48,851 nucleotides of DNA from Clostridiales bacterium oral taxon 876 str. F0540 (GTDB lineage Bacteria; Bacillota; Clostridia; Clostridiales; Clostridiaceae). A model generated the notes under the pieces. The model searched no databases. It saw only the letters and a program-made list of their open reading frames with translations, and was not told the DNA's origin. Shown in pieces: positions 17,150 to 26,463 of the stretch. Each line of letters begins with the position of its first letter. The first letter of the stretch is position 1. The stretch covers positions 1 through 48,851 of the forward strand of contig KE993507.1 of NCBI GenBank assembly GCA_000466585.1, read 5' to 3'. The position numbers and the translations under genes are program-made.

Positions 17150-17511
17150 AACCTTTAACTCCCCTTTCTTTTTTATAAACTTAGTATGTTTATTTATAAA
17201 TAATTTATACATTTCTATGTATAATAGCACTACGAAAATCACATACTACTTAGTTATCTCTTTTTTGTCAATTATAATTGACAGCAATAACACAAACGTT
17301 GTTTACTAAACCTAAATTGTTCCTTAAACTTACAGTGAGTAAATAATTACACAATCTAACGATTATATAACATGCTCCTATTATATACTCCATTTCTCCC
17401 TTAGTCGCACTTTATTCAACTATCTTGGTGCTATATAGTAGTTATAAGTCGCCCTCTAAGTGCTTATTATATAAAAAACATTAAATTTTAAAAAACTTGG
17501 AGGAAATACAA
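17150..17511. other. Divergent region upstream of parM, probable partition centromere
   Basis: Besides the palindrome it contains short loosely repeated words near parM (TTAGTCGCAC, TAAGTCGCCC, AAGTGC at 17401-17465). ParR-type proteins bind repeat arrays upstream of parM in many plasmids, so parC is expected here. The repeats are too short for a firm call. Confidence 0.4.
17266..17283. promoter_or_regulatory. Perfect palindrome, likely operator
   Basis: TGTCAATTATAATTGACA is an 18-bp perfect palindrome with half-sites TGTCAA and TTGACA. It lies between the HTH gene and parM. The same half-sites with a 6-base centre recur at 39414-39435. It also contains a consensus -35 hexamer on both strands. 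Confidence 0.6.
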
Positions 17512-18495
17512 ATGAAAGATATTTTAGTAGCTGTTGATACAGGAAAGCATAGCACAAAGGCTCTTATAAACTTAGGGCAAAGAATAGAAAGGATTATATT
17601 TAGAACTAAAATTCAAAAAGTTAATAATCTTGGGGTAGATATTACCCCTAATTCATATTTGGTTGACTTTAATGGAAAATCTTACTTGGTGGGAAATATG
17701 GTAAGTGAAAATCAGAGTGATTACAATATAAGCAAAAGCTCAATTAACCACCAACTGTCTATATATGTAGCAATAGCTAAGCTCATAGAAAAAGCTGATG
17801 TAATGAAATTTGGTCTTCCCAATGTTCATTTGGGAATAAATCTACCTATAAATATATACAAAAATAATACATTAAAAATTCAATATCAAAACATGATACA
17901 AAACAATGGACAGATTATAACTCTTAAAGTAAATAATATTGCTTACTGCTTTAGAATAACAAATATAATCTTGTTACCAGAGGCTGTTGGAAGCACCTAT
18001 TACAGACCCTCAGAATTTAGAGATACAAAGGCTACTGTTATAGACATAGGCTCTCTAAACACTACATATTGTACCTTCAAAAACCTAATTCCCGAACTGG
18101 ATAGCATGGTAGTTGCAAACTCAGGTATAAGTATTCTAAGAGCAAAATTAGCTGAGACATTAAAAGCAAAATACGGCGTTTACGTTGATGATAATGATAC
18201 AGAGGAGATTCTAAAAGATAAATGTCTATATATAAATGGAGACAAAGTTGAAGAAAGCACAGGAATTATTAATGAATTAATCAATACACATGTGTTAGAA
18301 ATATTTAATTTTGCTAAGAGCAGAAATATAACCTTTAATAATTCTAAATTGGTTTTTGTTGGCGGAGGTTCGGCTCTTCTGCATGATTATCTTCTTTCTC
18401 ATTATCCTTCTGCTATTATAGAAGATAACAGTCAGCTATCTAATGTTACAAGTTATCTAAAAGTGTTGGAAATAAAGTATAATGGCAAAAAATAA
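17512..18495 (+). CDS. parM: ParM-like actin ATPase, plasmid segregation
   Basis: The actin-fold nucleotide motifs are clear: phosphate-1 AVDTGKHSTKALI at the N terminus, phosphate-2 VIDIGSLNTTYC mid-protein, and the adenosine motif KLVFVGGGSALL near the end. The 327-aa length is typical of plasmid ParM/Alp proteins, which polymerise to push plasmid copies apart. I chose ATG 17512, eight bases after GGAGG, rather than the TTG at 17497 that overlaps the binding site. Its last codons overlap the parR start, showing coupling. Confidence 0.9.
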   Translation: MKDILVAVDTGKHSTKALINLGQRIERIIFRTKIQKVNNLGVDITPNSYLVDFNGKSYLVGNMVSENQSDYNISKSSINHQLSIYVAIAKLIEKADVMKFGLPNVHLGINLPINIYKNNTLKIQYQNMIQNNGQIITLKVNNIAYCFRITNIILLPEAVGSTYYRPSEFRDTKATVIDIGSLNTTYCTFKNLIPELDSMVVANSGISILRAKLAETLKAKYGVYVDDNDTEEILKDKCLYINGDKVEESTGIINELINTHVLEIFNFAKSRNITFNNSKLVFVGGGSALLHDYLLSHYPSAIIEDNSQLSNVTSYLKVLEIKYNGKK

Positions 18496-18766
18496 AATTT
18501 CTATAAGCTTCTCAGAAAAACATCTGCATATATATAATTATCTCAAAACCAAAGATAATATTAGTAGTTATTTATGTACCTTAGTAGAAGATGACATAAA
18601 TAATGGACAAGATAGATTGGACTTAGATAATAAGATTAGAAAAATTATAAATGATGTCTTAAAGGATAAGCAAATCATTGGTTCTTCACCATCATCTATT
18701 GATACTACAAATAAGGATAGTGCAATTACAGATGAAGACATAGATACTATACTTAATCTTTTTTAA
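18482..18766 (+). CDS. parR: ParR-like centromere-binding adaptor
   Basis: This 94-aa protein begins KISISFSEKHLHIYNYLKT and NISSYLCTLVEDDI, the ribbon-helix-helix pattern of ParR. A hydrophilic linker and an acidic, hydrophobic tail (ITDEDIDTILNLF) follow, as expected for the segment that caps ParM filaments. It overlaps parM by 14 bases. A symmetrical terminator lies about 90 bases downstream. Confidence 0.8.
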   Translation: MAKNKISISFSEKHLHIYNYLKTKDNISSYLCTLVEDDINNGQDRLDLDNKIRKIINDVLKDKQIIGSSPSSIDTTNKDSAITDEDIDTILNLF

Positions 18767-18782
18767 TTATGTAAATATGTAA

Positions 18783-18827
18783 AAGAGGGCTATACCTAAT
18801 GGTAATAGCTTCCGTTTTGAGGTGCAA
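18783..18827 (+). repeat. Inverted repeat pair, left copy
   Basis: It contains AAGAGGG, then a TACC-TAAT-GGTA hairpin, then TTCCGTTTTGAGGTGCAA. The right copy at 19526-19570 has the same two outer blocks in inverted orientation, while the inner word ACCTAATGGTA runs in the same direction in both copies. The pair encloses about 700 bp with one small gene. Confidence 0.7.
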
Positions 18828-18855
18828 GTCGCAAAAACCTCATAGCAAATAACAT

Positions 18856-18897
18856 AAAAAACAGCATTAATATTCACATGTATTAATGTTGTTTTTC
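18856..18897. terminator. Bidirectional terminator after parR
   Basis: Arms AAAAAACAGCATTAATA and TATTAATGTTGTTTTTC pair with one mismatch around an 8-base loop and have A/T runs on both sides. It ends parMR and the converging small membrane-protein gene. Confidence 0.8.
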
Positions 18898-18911
18898 TTT
18901 CTGTACTAAAT

Positions 18912-19118
18912 TTATTTATCCTTTGAACTTACCTTCTTTATAATGGCAACAATATTATAGACAATAAGTACAATAAGTGCTAAAACGACTATTGCATAAC
19001 CAATCTTTAATGGCAAATTCATTGCTTTGTCAAGTAAGAAATACATAACTCCTACAAACAATGTTAATAGAATAGAAAGTCCCATAGATATATAGTTCAT
19101 TTTTAAATTATCGTTCAT
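18912..19118 (-). CDS. Small membrane protein, two transmembrane segments
   Basis: This 68-aa protein has hydrophobic stretches at about 10-31 (ISMGLSILLTLFVGVMYFLL) and 38-58 (IGYAIVVLALIVLIVYNIVA) and a lysine-rich end. ATG 19118 follows GAGGG by eight bases; the longer ORF start at 19154 lacks a site. It is the only gene within the inverted repeats at 18783 and 19526. No family recognised. Confidence 0.6.
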   Translation of the reverse strand: MNDNLKMNYISMGLSILLTLFVGVMYFLLDKAMNLPLKIGYAIVVLALIVLIVYNIVAIIKKVSSKDK

Positions 19119-19568
19119 AGTATGTCCCTCTTTTTTAAGTTTTAAATCATTCAATGCGTAGTTTATTAAATTATGCTTACCTTATATACAAATTATAGCA
19201 TTGTTTTCAAGTAATTAGAAATATTTAAACAAACATTTGCTCATTTACAAAGTTTATTTATTATACAAAGAAACATGTAAAGGATTGTAAACAAAATCCA
19301 CTATAATATAGTATTTGCATATAAAATCACAAAGATATTTATGAAAATATCCTGTAAAATCTCGATGGAATAAAGTTATTCCACTCAAATGATTCGTTAA
19401 GATATATGTGATATTTATGCTGTTATTTTGTTATATAAATACTCATAAACCCACTAAAATCAATAAAAAATAATTTGTGGTTTTTATAATAATACACAAG
19501 TTATTTATAATGTTAATTATTAAAATTGCACCTCAAAACGGAACCCGTTGACCTAATGGTATTCCCTC
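19119..19568. other. A+T-rich non-coding segment inside inverted repeats
   Basis: No ORF is visible. It presumably carries the promoter of the small membrane-protein gene. It ends in the right inverted-repeat copy (19526-19570), which overlaps the stop codon of the next gene. Confidence 0.5.
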
Positions 19569-19570
19569 TT
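19526..19570 (-). repeat. Inverted repeat pair, right copy
   Basis: TTGCACCTCAAAACGGAA, then ACCTAATGGTA, then CCCTCTT; the outer blocks are the inverse of the left copy at 18783-18827. It touches the stop codon of the gene at 19569. Confidence 0.7.
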
Positions 19571-19910
19571 ATAACTTTAAACTCTTCTCATTATATATAT
19601 CTATTATCTTATTAATAAGGTCTTCATTTATATCTTCTATTGTTTTACACTTAACTATGTTTTCATCAAGATTTTTATAAGGGCCAACTGTTATATACCC
19701 TTCCTTAAACCTAATAGTTGCAATATTACACTGTGACTTAGGGTTACTTTCAAACATATTTCTTGCCTTTAAAACTATAGTAGGTTCATTTCTCTTTACA
19801 ACAATAAAGTCTATAGATTCAAGTTTTTTAAATAAATCTAACAATAGGTCTTGTGACTTAACATCTAAATTATTAAAAATACTACTCTCTATAAATTCCT
19901 TAACATACAT
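19569..19910 (-). CDS. Hypothetical protein, tail of the R-M operon
   Basis: This 113-aa acidic protein is not recognised. The predicted fold is mixed alpha/beta with a central strand pair (CNIATIRFKEGYITVGPY). It lies 24 bp after the RNase H-like gene and on the same strand as the type III R-M genes, so it is probably their last cistron. Its stop codon is inside the right inverted repeat. Confidence 0.55.
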   Translation of the reverse strand: MYVKEFIESSIFNNLDVKSQDLLLDLFKKLESIDFIVVKRNEPTIVLKARNMFESNPKSQCNIATIRFKEGYITVGPYKNLDENIVKCKTIEDINEDLINKIIDIYNEKSLKL

Positions 19911-19934
19911 AAATACTTCTCTAACTCCTAACCC

Positions 19935-20558
19935 TTATCCTTTAATAACTAAACAAGCTTGGCTTAACAAATTAATATTATCTGATATATCTGCTCTTAA
20001 TAGAGCGGCCGCTACTAAGTTGTATGGATTATCTACCTTAATAGCATTAGCTTGTACTATGTTAGGATATTTACTTATAAAAGATTTAACAGCAATCTCT
20101 GCGTCTCCATGGTGAGTTAGCGACTTAGATGATTTAGACACAAAAGCTTCCCATATGAATATATTTAAGGGTTTATTAATGAATTCATCCCAATCAAATG
20201 TAACCTTAATATCTATCTTTACTAATTCCTTAACCATATTTAATATCCATACACATTCAGTTAATCCAGTAGCTAATGCCCCACAACCAGCTCCTGTACT
20301 CCAAGCTCTATCTCCTTCTCCCTCTCTTTCACTTGTTAGATATAACGGGTTATCGGGTACAGGAACAAATAAAGGACATTCAAAACCTAATGCAACCCTA
20401 TAACCATTTGATAAATCCTCAGCTATACCTGTAGCAAAGTCTTCAATGCTTATACCACAACTTCCACTCTTATTTGATCCTAATACAGCTCTGCACCATC
20501 CAAATCTTCTATTCTTTATTGAACCAATGTCCGCACACCATACAATAATACTTTGCAC
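19935..20558 (-). CDS. Predicted RNase H-like nuclease (DUF429-like)
   Basis: This 207-aa protein opens IIVWCADIGS and has GFECPLFVPVP, an EGEGDRAWSTGAG block and a C-terminal HHGDAEIAV..NPYNLVAAALLRADI. This resembles DUF429 proteins, predicted to have an RNase H fold with an N-terminal catalytic Asp. Start GTG at 20558 follows GAGAGG. It is in the same direction as res and mod, separated by a 174-aa unknown gene, so it may be an accessory of the R-M locus. Activity is inferred only. Confidence 0.5.
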   Translation of the reverse strand: MQSIIVWCADIGSIKNRRFGWCRAVLGSNKSGSCGISIEDFATGIAEDLSNGYRVALGFECPLFVPVPDNPLYLTSEREGEGDRAWSTGAGCGALATGLTECVWILNMVKELVKIDIKVTFDWDEFINKPLNIFIWEAFVSKSSKSLTHHGDAEIAVKSFISKYPNIVQANAIKVDNPYNLVAAALLRADISDNINLLSQACLVIKG

Positions 20559-20576
20559 TATATAATACCTCTCAAA

Positions 20577-21101
20577 TTATAGATTACATAACATCTGTAT
20601 ATTTTCCTCAATTACTATTCTTCTAAACCATTCCATTATTTTAGATGAATCTTCTTTATCAAAGTATATCCATGATGATGGTCCATTAAATTCGTTTCCC
20701 TTAATTGAACCTGTAAAATTCACCTTTTTTATATTATTAGCTGTATCGTTTATAAAGTTCTGAAAATACTTAATATCTATTCCTTCGATAAAAATCCTTA
20801 AAGTATCTGAATTTATCTCAAAATAAAAAGGATATACGTTGAGATCATCATTTTCTGTCTTTCTAATCTCAGAATTTGACTTACAGTAAGCTACTACTTT
20901 ATATGTATAGTATCCCAGAACCTTCTCAGCCCTTAAAAAAAATATATCTTCACCAACATCAAACTTACTTTTATCGATCTTTCCATCACTAATATGAAAC
21001 TTCCTATACGAACCTTTCAAGTAATCCTTAAAAGAGTTTATTGTACTTTCTTTTGTTTCATATTCTTTTTCCTTTGTAGTTGACAAATATATAAATCTCA
21101 T
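20577..21101 (-). CDS. Hypothetical protein downstream of res
   Basis: This 174-aa protein has no motif I can name with confidence. Strands such as DIFFLRAEKVLGYYTYKVVAYC, NDDLNVYPFYFEI and WIYFDKEDSSKIMEWFRRIV suggest a beta-rich fold, loosely like EVE/PUA modified-base readers, but this is only a shape impression. A hairpin at 21137-21160 separates it from res. Confidence 0.5.
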   Translation of the reverse strand: MRFIYLSTTKEKEYETKESTINSFKDYLKGSYRKFHISDGKIDKSKFDVGEDIFFLRAEKVLGYYTYKVVAYCKSNSEIRKTENDDLNVYPFYFEINSDTLRIFIEGIDIKYFQNFINDTANNIKKVNFTGSIKGNEFNGPSSWIYFDKEDSSKIMEWFRRIVIEENIQMLCNL

Positions 21102-21136
21102 AAATTTATTCCCCTAACTAATTTAAAGTAATGTAT

Positions 21137-21160
21137 GTAAACCGCCATTAGGCGGTTTAC
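21137..21160 (-). promoter_or_regulatory. Strong hairpin between res and downstream genes
   Basis: GTAAACCGCC-ATTA-GGCGGTTTAC is a perfect 10-bp stem with a 4-base loop. No T-run follows on the minus strand, so it may be a processing or stability element, or a weak terminator. Confidence 0.6.
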
Positions 21161-21184
21161 TTAACAATTAATCTTTTATATTCA

Positions 21185-24103
21185 TTAACCCAATACTTTA
21201 TCAATAACGGCTTTAACATTATTAGAATTAAGCTGTCTTTTAAATACAACCTCATATCCACTAAGTTTCATAAGTTCAAAGAACCTTTCTGCACATTGTA
21301 TCTTGTATTTTTCCTTACCTCTTAAATCACTTGGCAAATCTGCACTCTTTGTTTCTATAATCAAATTAAGTTGCTTTGAGCCATCAGCCTTTTCAATTAT
21401 ATACATAAAATCTGGGCTGTATGACTCTCCTACCACAGTTGGAATTCTAATGCTTTTATTTGGTATCTTTCCAAAGACTATAACTTCTTTAATACCATCA
21501 ACCATTATATTATCTTTTTCAAGAGGTGAATCATATGCACACATATCATATAAATATCTTTCTGGAACTGATGAATTATCTGTTGTTTTTCCCAATCTTC
21601 CTTGTGCGATAACATCTTTTATAGTTCCTTTTTCATCTGTAAGTGCTGTTGGATGTATGGGAGCTGTAATCTTCTGATAGCTGAACCTTGCCATCAATAA
21701 CTCCTGCTTTCTTTCAAAGAATTCAGTTACAAAGTTTCCTATTGTAGCCTCATTGAAAAAGATATCAGAAATTTTAATTTCCTTGGAATACTTTACTAAA
21801 GCATTATGTACTATTTTGATTGGTAGATTAGTTTGCTCATAGATTTTATTTAAGAACACATTATATGGTAGCTTATCATCTATTTCCAAAACTGCTCCTG
21901 CTCTATCCTTCTTGGCAACACTATCTCCATATCTTTCAGTTTCTTCTCTAACACTTTTCACAGTTAAAATACTACTTACATCTTTTCTAAAAATATTATA
22001 GACTTCCTTAGTAAGTTCATCATCTGTTATATCATCATAGCTTATAAAATATTTTTCGTTTAATTTTTCCCATAAATCCGCAAGTTCCTTATATATATCA
22101 GGTCTTATCTTGACTTCCCCAGTCTCTTTTTTATTCTTATTTACAACCTTATCCTTTTGTAGTCCACTCGAAAGCTGAGGGTACTCTGCAAACATTTCCT
22201 GCTTTTTATCCTCATTAATATTTAAACCATTATCAATATAATCCTTAAACATCAACCCACCTTTGAACTTATCATAAGTATAGCCTAAAGATTCTGCCAC
22301 CTGCCTTACAATATCCTCTTTTAACTTAAATGTATCAGGAGTATCACCATTTATTTCTTTAATCAACCTGTCAGCAAAATCTTTTTCAGAGTGGTCGATT
22401 ATGTAATTCAAGTAGAATTGTTCATCAGATATTCTATTTCCATTTTCATCTACTGGTAAACGTAATCCTCTACCTATTTCTTGAAGTTTACTAATTTCAC
22501 TACCGCTTGAACGAAGCTTTGCTATTGTAAATACATTCGGATTATCCCAACCTTCCCTCAGTGTCCACTTGGAGAATATAAATCTTCTTGTATTAAAACT
22601 GCCATCTTCATTTCTTAAAGAAAGTAACTTTTCCTTCTCATTCAGTATCTCATTTACTTCTTGTATAATTTCTTCATCACTGGTTGCATTATCTTGTGAA
22701 AAGTATCCAGCATGTGTTGCTCCTAAGTCAGATAATGAAACCTGTAGATATTCCTTATACTCACCATAGTTATATCCTTTAGAAATAAGTTTATCTATCT
22801 CCTCTATTTCATTTTGTATCTGACTTGAAAGTATTTTTTCAAAAGCAACTTTTAGATGTCCATCATTGTTATCTCCACGATAAGAATGTATACTATCAAT
22901 AAAAAACAGTGCCAGTGTCTTAATTTTATTTTTTCTTAAAAAGTTTTTTCTCTCAGCTTCAAAATGCCTTGTTATTGCTAATCTTAACATAAGCTCTTGA
23001 TAGGTTACACCAAAAGCAGAAGGATATATAGCGTCACCATTTCTTAAAACAAGCCCATTTGAAAGTACCACTTCTGTATTTGAAATAGCCTGAATTTCTA
23101 CCCCACTAAACTCTTCATCAATACCTGAAAGCAAATCATTCTTCATTAATGCTATAGAACTAAGTTTTTGTGCTTTATCTAATTGAAAATGAGCTGTAAA
23201 AGGGTTTTTAGTTATAGATGTAAGTTTAACTTTTGCTTCTTTTTCATAAACATTTGAAAGATATTCAACTGCAACACCTTTTACAAGCATTTGATTAAAA
23301 GATTCACATGAGCCTAAATTATATATTAGGTTATGATAATCTTTACCTTTCTTCGTATCTGGAAATGTAGCACCATAACGCACTATACACTGTGGTTTTA
23401 TATTGTCTATTAAAAATTTAAATGTCTTGTTGTTTTTATCAAATCTATGTGGTTCATCAATTATAACAATTGGAGCTGTACCCTTTAAGGATTCTAAAGG
23501 TTTTGAAAAACCCTCAAAAGATTGGTCATACTCTTTCTGCACTGTCTTTGATGTAAGCATTTGACTATTAACAAGCAATACATGTATCTTATTTGTAACA
23601 AGCTTTGAACCTTTTACAAACTCACTAACAGATGAAGGGAAATACTCTCTCCCCTTCTTTTTCTTCTGTGGACTTAATATATGAAGTTCAATTTCAGAGT
23701 TATATTGGTCTCTAAAGTGGTTTCTAACATAATTAGCTTTAATAAATTGACCTGTACCAGCCTTTATGGGAGTAGTTGGCACTAATATTATAAATTTATT
23801 AAATCCATAGTTTTTATGAAGCTCATACATCATTTTTGTATAAACATATGTCTTTCCTGTACCTGTTTCCATTTTTATATCTATATTAAGATAATCACCA
23901 AGGCTATCATCATTTCTCATAGTCGGATGTATTTTTTCCTGCAACATCTTTATATTTCTCAATAAAATGGGAGAATTTAAATCAATTCTATTATTCTCAA
24001 AATTATTTGCAGTTCTGAATATATTAACTCCTTCAAAAACACCATTTATATATTGGATTGCTTTTTCCTGGTGAGGTAATCCTGCTTGAAGAATAATGCT
24101 CAT
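21185..24103 (-). CDS. res: Type III restriction endonuclease subunit Res
   Basis: This 972-aa SF2 helicase-nuclease has Walker A METGTGKTYVYTKM at about 79-92, DEAD-box equivalent IIDEPHRF near 215, the helicase C motif block (FSKWTLREGWDNPNVF, QEIGRGLRLPV), and a C-terminal PD-(D/E)xK nuclease (SPDFMYI...NLIIETKSADLP). Length and order match EcoP1I/EcoP15I-type Res. Res translocates or slides and cuts DNA when two unmodified sites meet. Its ATG has a GGAGGT site 8 bases upstream, 17 bases after the mod stop. All key residues are intact. Confidence 0.95.
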   Translation of the reverse strand: MSIILQAGLPHQEKAIQYINGVFEGVNIFRTANNFENNRIDLNSPILLRNIKMLQEKIHPTMRNDDSLGDYLNIDIKMETGTGKTYVYTKMMYELHKNYGFNKFIILVPTTPIKAGTGQFIKANYVRNHFRDQYNSEIELHILSPQKKKKGREYFPSSVSEFVKGSKLVTNKIHVLLVNSQMLTSKTVQKEYDQSFEGFSKPLESLKGTAPIVIIDEPHRFDKNNKTFKFLIDNIKPQCIVRYGATFPDTKKGKDYHNLIYNLGSCESFNQMLVKGVAVEYLSNVYEKEAKVKLTSITKNPFTAHFQLDKAQKLSSIALMKNDLLSGIDEEFSGVEIQAISNTEVVLSNGLVLRNGDAIYPSAFGVTYQELMLRLAITRHFEAERKNFLRKNKIKTLALFFIDSIHSYRGDNNDGHLKVAFEKILSSQIQNEIEEIDKLISKGYNYGEYKEYLQVSLSDLGATHAGYFSQDNATSDEEIIQEVNEILNEKEKLLSLRNEDGSFNTRRFIFSKWTLREGWDNPNVFTIAKLRSSGSEISKLQEIGRGLRLPVDENGNRISDEQFYLNYIIDHSEKDFADRLIKEINGDTPDTFKLKEDIVRQVAESLGYTYDKFKGGLMFKDYIDNGLNINEDKKQEMFAEYPQLSSGLQKDKVVNKNKKETGEVKIRPDIYKELADLWEKLNEKYFISYDDITDDELTKEVYNIFRKDVSSILTVKSVREETERYGDSVAKKDRAGAVLEIDDKLPYNVFLNKIYEQTNLPIKIVHNALVKYSKEIKISDIFFNEATIGNFVTEFFERKQELLMARFSYQKITAPIHPTALTDEKGTIKDVIAQGRLGKTTDNSSVPERYLYDMCAYDSPLEKDNIMVDGIKEVIVFGKIPNKSIRIPTVVGESYSPDFMYIIEKADGSKQLNLIIETKSADLPSDLRGKEKYKIQCAERFFELMKLSGYEVVFKRQLNSNNVKAVIDKVLG

Positions 24104-24120
24104 TATTTATTACCTCCTCT

Positions 24121-26022
24121 CTAATAGCGTGTAATAATATCTATTTTCCTGTAATCTGTTAATTGCTTTAGGTTATCTTTTAACTGACTTAACTGCGTAA
24201 AGTTAAAGGAATATCCAAATATCACAATTCTATTAGGAAAGAAGCTACGGTCATTTTGATATTTTTCTATTAGCGTTTTTATAGCTTGTGTTGTTATATT
24301 AGGATTAATAAAGTATAGTGTGTTTTCACATTTATATACTATATATCCACTTAAATTTACTTCTTCAAGCTGAGTATTAAATCCATAACCATCCTGTACC
24401 TTCCATGTAGTTAATACCGCTTCATTTCCAAACTCTGTTAGTATTGAAGTATCTTCAACTAATTTGTTAGGGTCAAAATCAAGCATTTTATCAAGTGTTT
24501 TCTCTTGTGGCGAAACAAGTTCATATATTTTAAATCCGTAATCTATTTCTTTTTTAGTTTCACTCTTTATCTTCTCAGCGGCCCGCTTAATTCTTTGAAT
24601 TCCGATTTCATTTATAGTTCTGTAACCAGCTTTATAAGCGTCTCCATCCTCATTACACTTCTCTGGAATTTGAACCATAATATATTTTCTATTTCCACCA
24701 ATCTCAGCATTTAATTGCATTACTGCATGTGCTGTAGTAGCAGAACCAGAAAAGAAATCCAAAATAATATCATTCTCATTAGCATTAGGAACAATCTTTA
24801 AAATTCTTATTATCAAGTCAATTGGCTTTGCATAGTCAAAGACTTTTTTGCCATCAAATAAGGCCCTTACATCACGTGTTGCTTTTTTATTACCATCTAA
24901 ATCAGTCCATAAAGGAGACGGTCTTTTAGTTCTTCCTTCAAGATAATACTTTACATATGGCCACCAAATTTCATTATCCTCACGCTTGGTTTTCTTCCAT
25001 AATATAATGTTCTCTTTGACTAATTGCTCATATGTCTTTCTTTCAAATCTCCAACAACTTTCATATCCATTAGGTCCTATAGGGTATACATCATTTCCAT
25101 CGGGGTCTTTAACTGCGTAATACATATTAGGTCTATCTTCCCTGCGGTCATTGCTTCCTGTTTTTCTCATTTGATCATAAGCATATTTTCCTTTTTCATC
25201 TTCATTCTCAAATCTCTTTAAATCATGCTTAGTTAATGGAAGGCCACTTAAATCAACTTCTGGGTCTTTTGCATATGTAAGTATATAATCGAACGAACTA
25301 CCTAACCCACCACTATCTTGCCCAGTTGTTTGTCCTGTTGAACGAACAATGCTTCCCAAGTAATTTTCTTCACCGAATATATCATCACATAACAATTTTA
25401 GATTAGCCTCTTCATTATTATCTATTGATATAAATATTACACCATCATCGGAAAGTAAATCTCTGGCAATATAAAGACGAGGATACATAAATGTAAGCCA
25501 TGCTGAGTGAGACCCTGACCCCCTGGATGTCATATTTAATATTCTTTGAGCTTCTTCTTCCGAAATCCCTATCTTTTCTGATAGTTGCTCAGGAGTAAAC
25601 TTAAAATTATCCATATATACAAATCCATCACTACCAGTATTATAAGGAGGGTCTATGTATATACATTTTATCTTTCCTGCATAAGACTTTAATAGGTGTT
25701 TAATAGCGTCAAGATTATCACCAGTAATATAAATATTTTCACTATCTCTATTTTCTTTTTTGCTGTTATGCTCTAAATTAGGCTTTACTATTGTCTCACT
25801 TTCAAGTGCTGTTAATAGCTTTGCATAAGACTTCCCTAAGAAGTTCAGCTCGTATCCTTCTTTAGTTATATCTACATTTCTCTCATTTAAAACATGCTCC
25901 AATTTTTTAACATCAAAGCTTCCTTCATTATTAAAACATGATGGAAAATATCTTTTTAATATATCTATTTGGTTTTGATTTATGGTTACGCTTTCGTTCT
26001 TCTCAATTATATCTTTAAGCAT
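24121..26022 (-). CDS. mod: Type III DNA adenine methyltransferase Mod
   Basis: The beta-class order of motifs is present: catalytic IYIDPPYNTGSDGF at about 121-134 comes before the AdoMet-binding DFFSGSATTAHAV near 425. At 633 aa this is typical type III Mod, which methylates one strand of an asymmetric site and also supplies sequence recognition to Res. A target-recognition region lies between the motifs. AAAGGAG precedes the ATG. No simple-sequence repeat that would cause phase variation is visible. The specificity cannot be predicted by reading. Confidence 0.95.
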   Translation of the reverse strand: MLKDIIEKNESVTINQNQIDILKRYFPSCFNNEGSFDVKKLEHVLNERNVDITKEGYELNFLGKSYAKLLTALESETIVKPNLEHNSKKENRDSENIYITGDNLDAIKHLLKSYAGKIKCIYIDPPYNTGSDGFVYMDNFKFTPEQLSEKIGISEEEAQRILNMTSRGSGSHSAWLTFMYPRLYIARDLLSDDGVIFISIDNNEEANLKLLCDDIFGEENYLGSIVRSTGQTTGQDSGGLGSSFDYILTYAKDPEVDLSGLPLTKHDLKRFENEDEKGKYAYDQMRKTGSNDRREDRPNMYYAVKDPDGNDVYPIGPNGYESCWRFERKTYEQLVKENIILWKKTKREDNEIWWPYVKYYLEGRTKRPSPLWTDLDGNKKATRDVRALFDGKKVFDYAKPIDLIIRILKIVPNANENDIILDFFSGSATTAHAVMQLNAEIGGNRKYIMVQIPEKCNEDGDAYKAGYRTINEIGIQRIKRAAEKIKSETKKEIDYGFKIYELVSPQEKTLDKMLDFDPNKLVEDTSILTEFGNEAVLTTWKVQDGYGFNTQLEEVNLSGYIVYKCENTLYFINPNITTQAIKTLIEKYQNDRSFFPNRIVIFGYSFNFTQLSQLKDNLKQLTDYRKIDIITRY

Positions 26023-26063
26023 ACTTTCTCTCCTTTAAAAGATAGTCGACATTGTACCATCCT

Positions 26064-26315
26064 CTATTTATAAGTAATCTGTTTAATTTCTAATATTCTA
26101 TCAATAACCATCAATCTCCTTTTACCACATACCTGCTGTAGTATTGATGTATATTTTTCTTCCTTCCTGATTTTATCCGAATTATTACTATAAATTAAGT
26201 TTATATAATTAATTAACTCTTCTTCACTAAGACTATTTTCCCAATATTGGTCAATAATCTTATTTAGCACATTAGCAATTTCCCTTTGAGTCTTATAGAA
26301 TAATTTAATATTCAA
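26064..26315 (-). CDS. Small conserved protein leading the type III R-M operon
   Basis: This 83-aa all-helical protein starts at TTG 26315, eight bases after GAGAGGTGAG. Its position directly before mod (41 bp) and its size fit the small helical proteins often found beside type III R-M genes in Firmicutes (TIGR04540-like; from memory, not confirmed). It could regulate or assist Mod. Confidence 0.6.
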   Translation of the reverse strand: MNIKLFYKTQREIANVLNKIIDQYWENSLSEEELINYINLIYSNNSDKIRKEEKYTSILQQVCGKRRLMVIDRILEIKQITYK

Positions 26316-26392
26316 AAGCTCACCTCTCTACTATTAACTTTATTTATATCTAATTTATATTTTATTCTTACTTTTTGATTAAAGCAATAAAA

Positions 26393-26426
26393 AAACTCTG
26401 TGATATTCTTATTTGTCACAGAGTTT
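26393..26426 (-). terminator. Terminator of the 26464-27186 gene
   Basis: Perfect 11-bp arms AAACTCTGTGA / TCACAGAGTTT are followed by T7 on the minus strand. Confidence 0.85.
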
Positions 26427-26463
26427 AAATTATATTTTTATTATCTTAAATTTTCTTCATCTA

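Noticed and set aside
18783..18850. tRNA gene in the left inverted repeat
   Set aside because: The ATGGTA word and GCAAGTC loop hint at a tRNA, but acceptor and anticodon stems cannot be formed.
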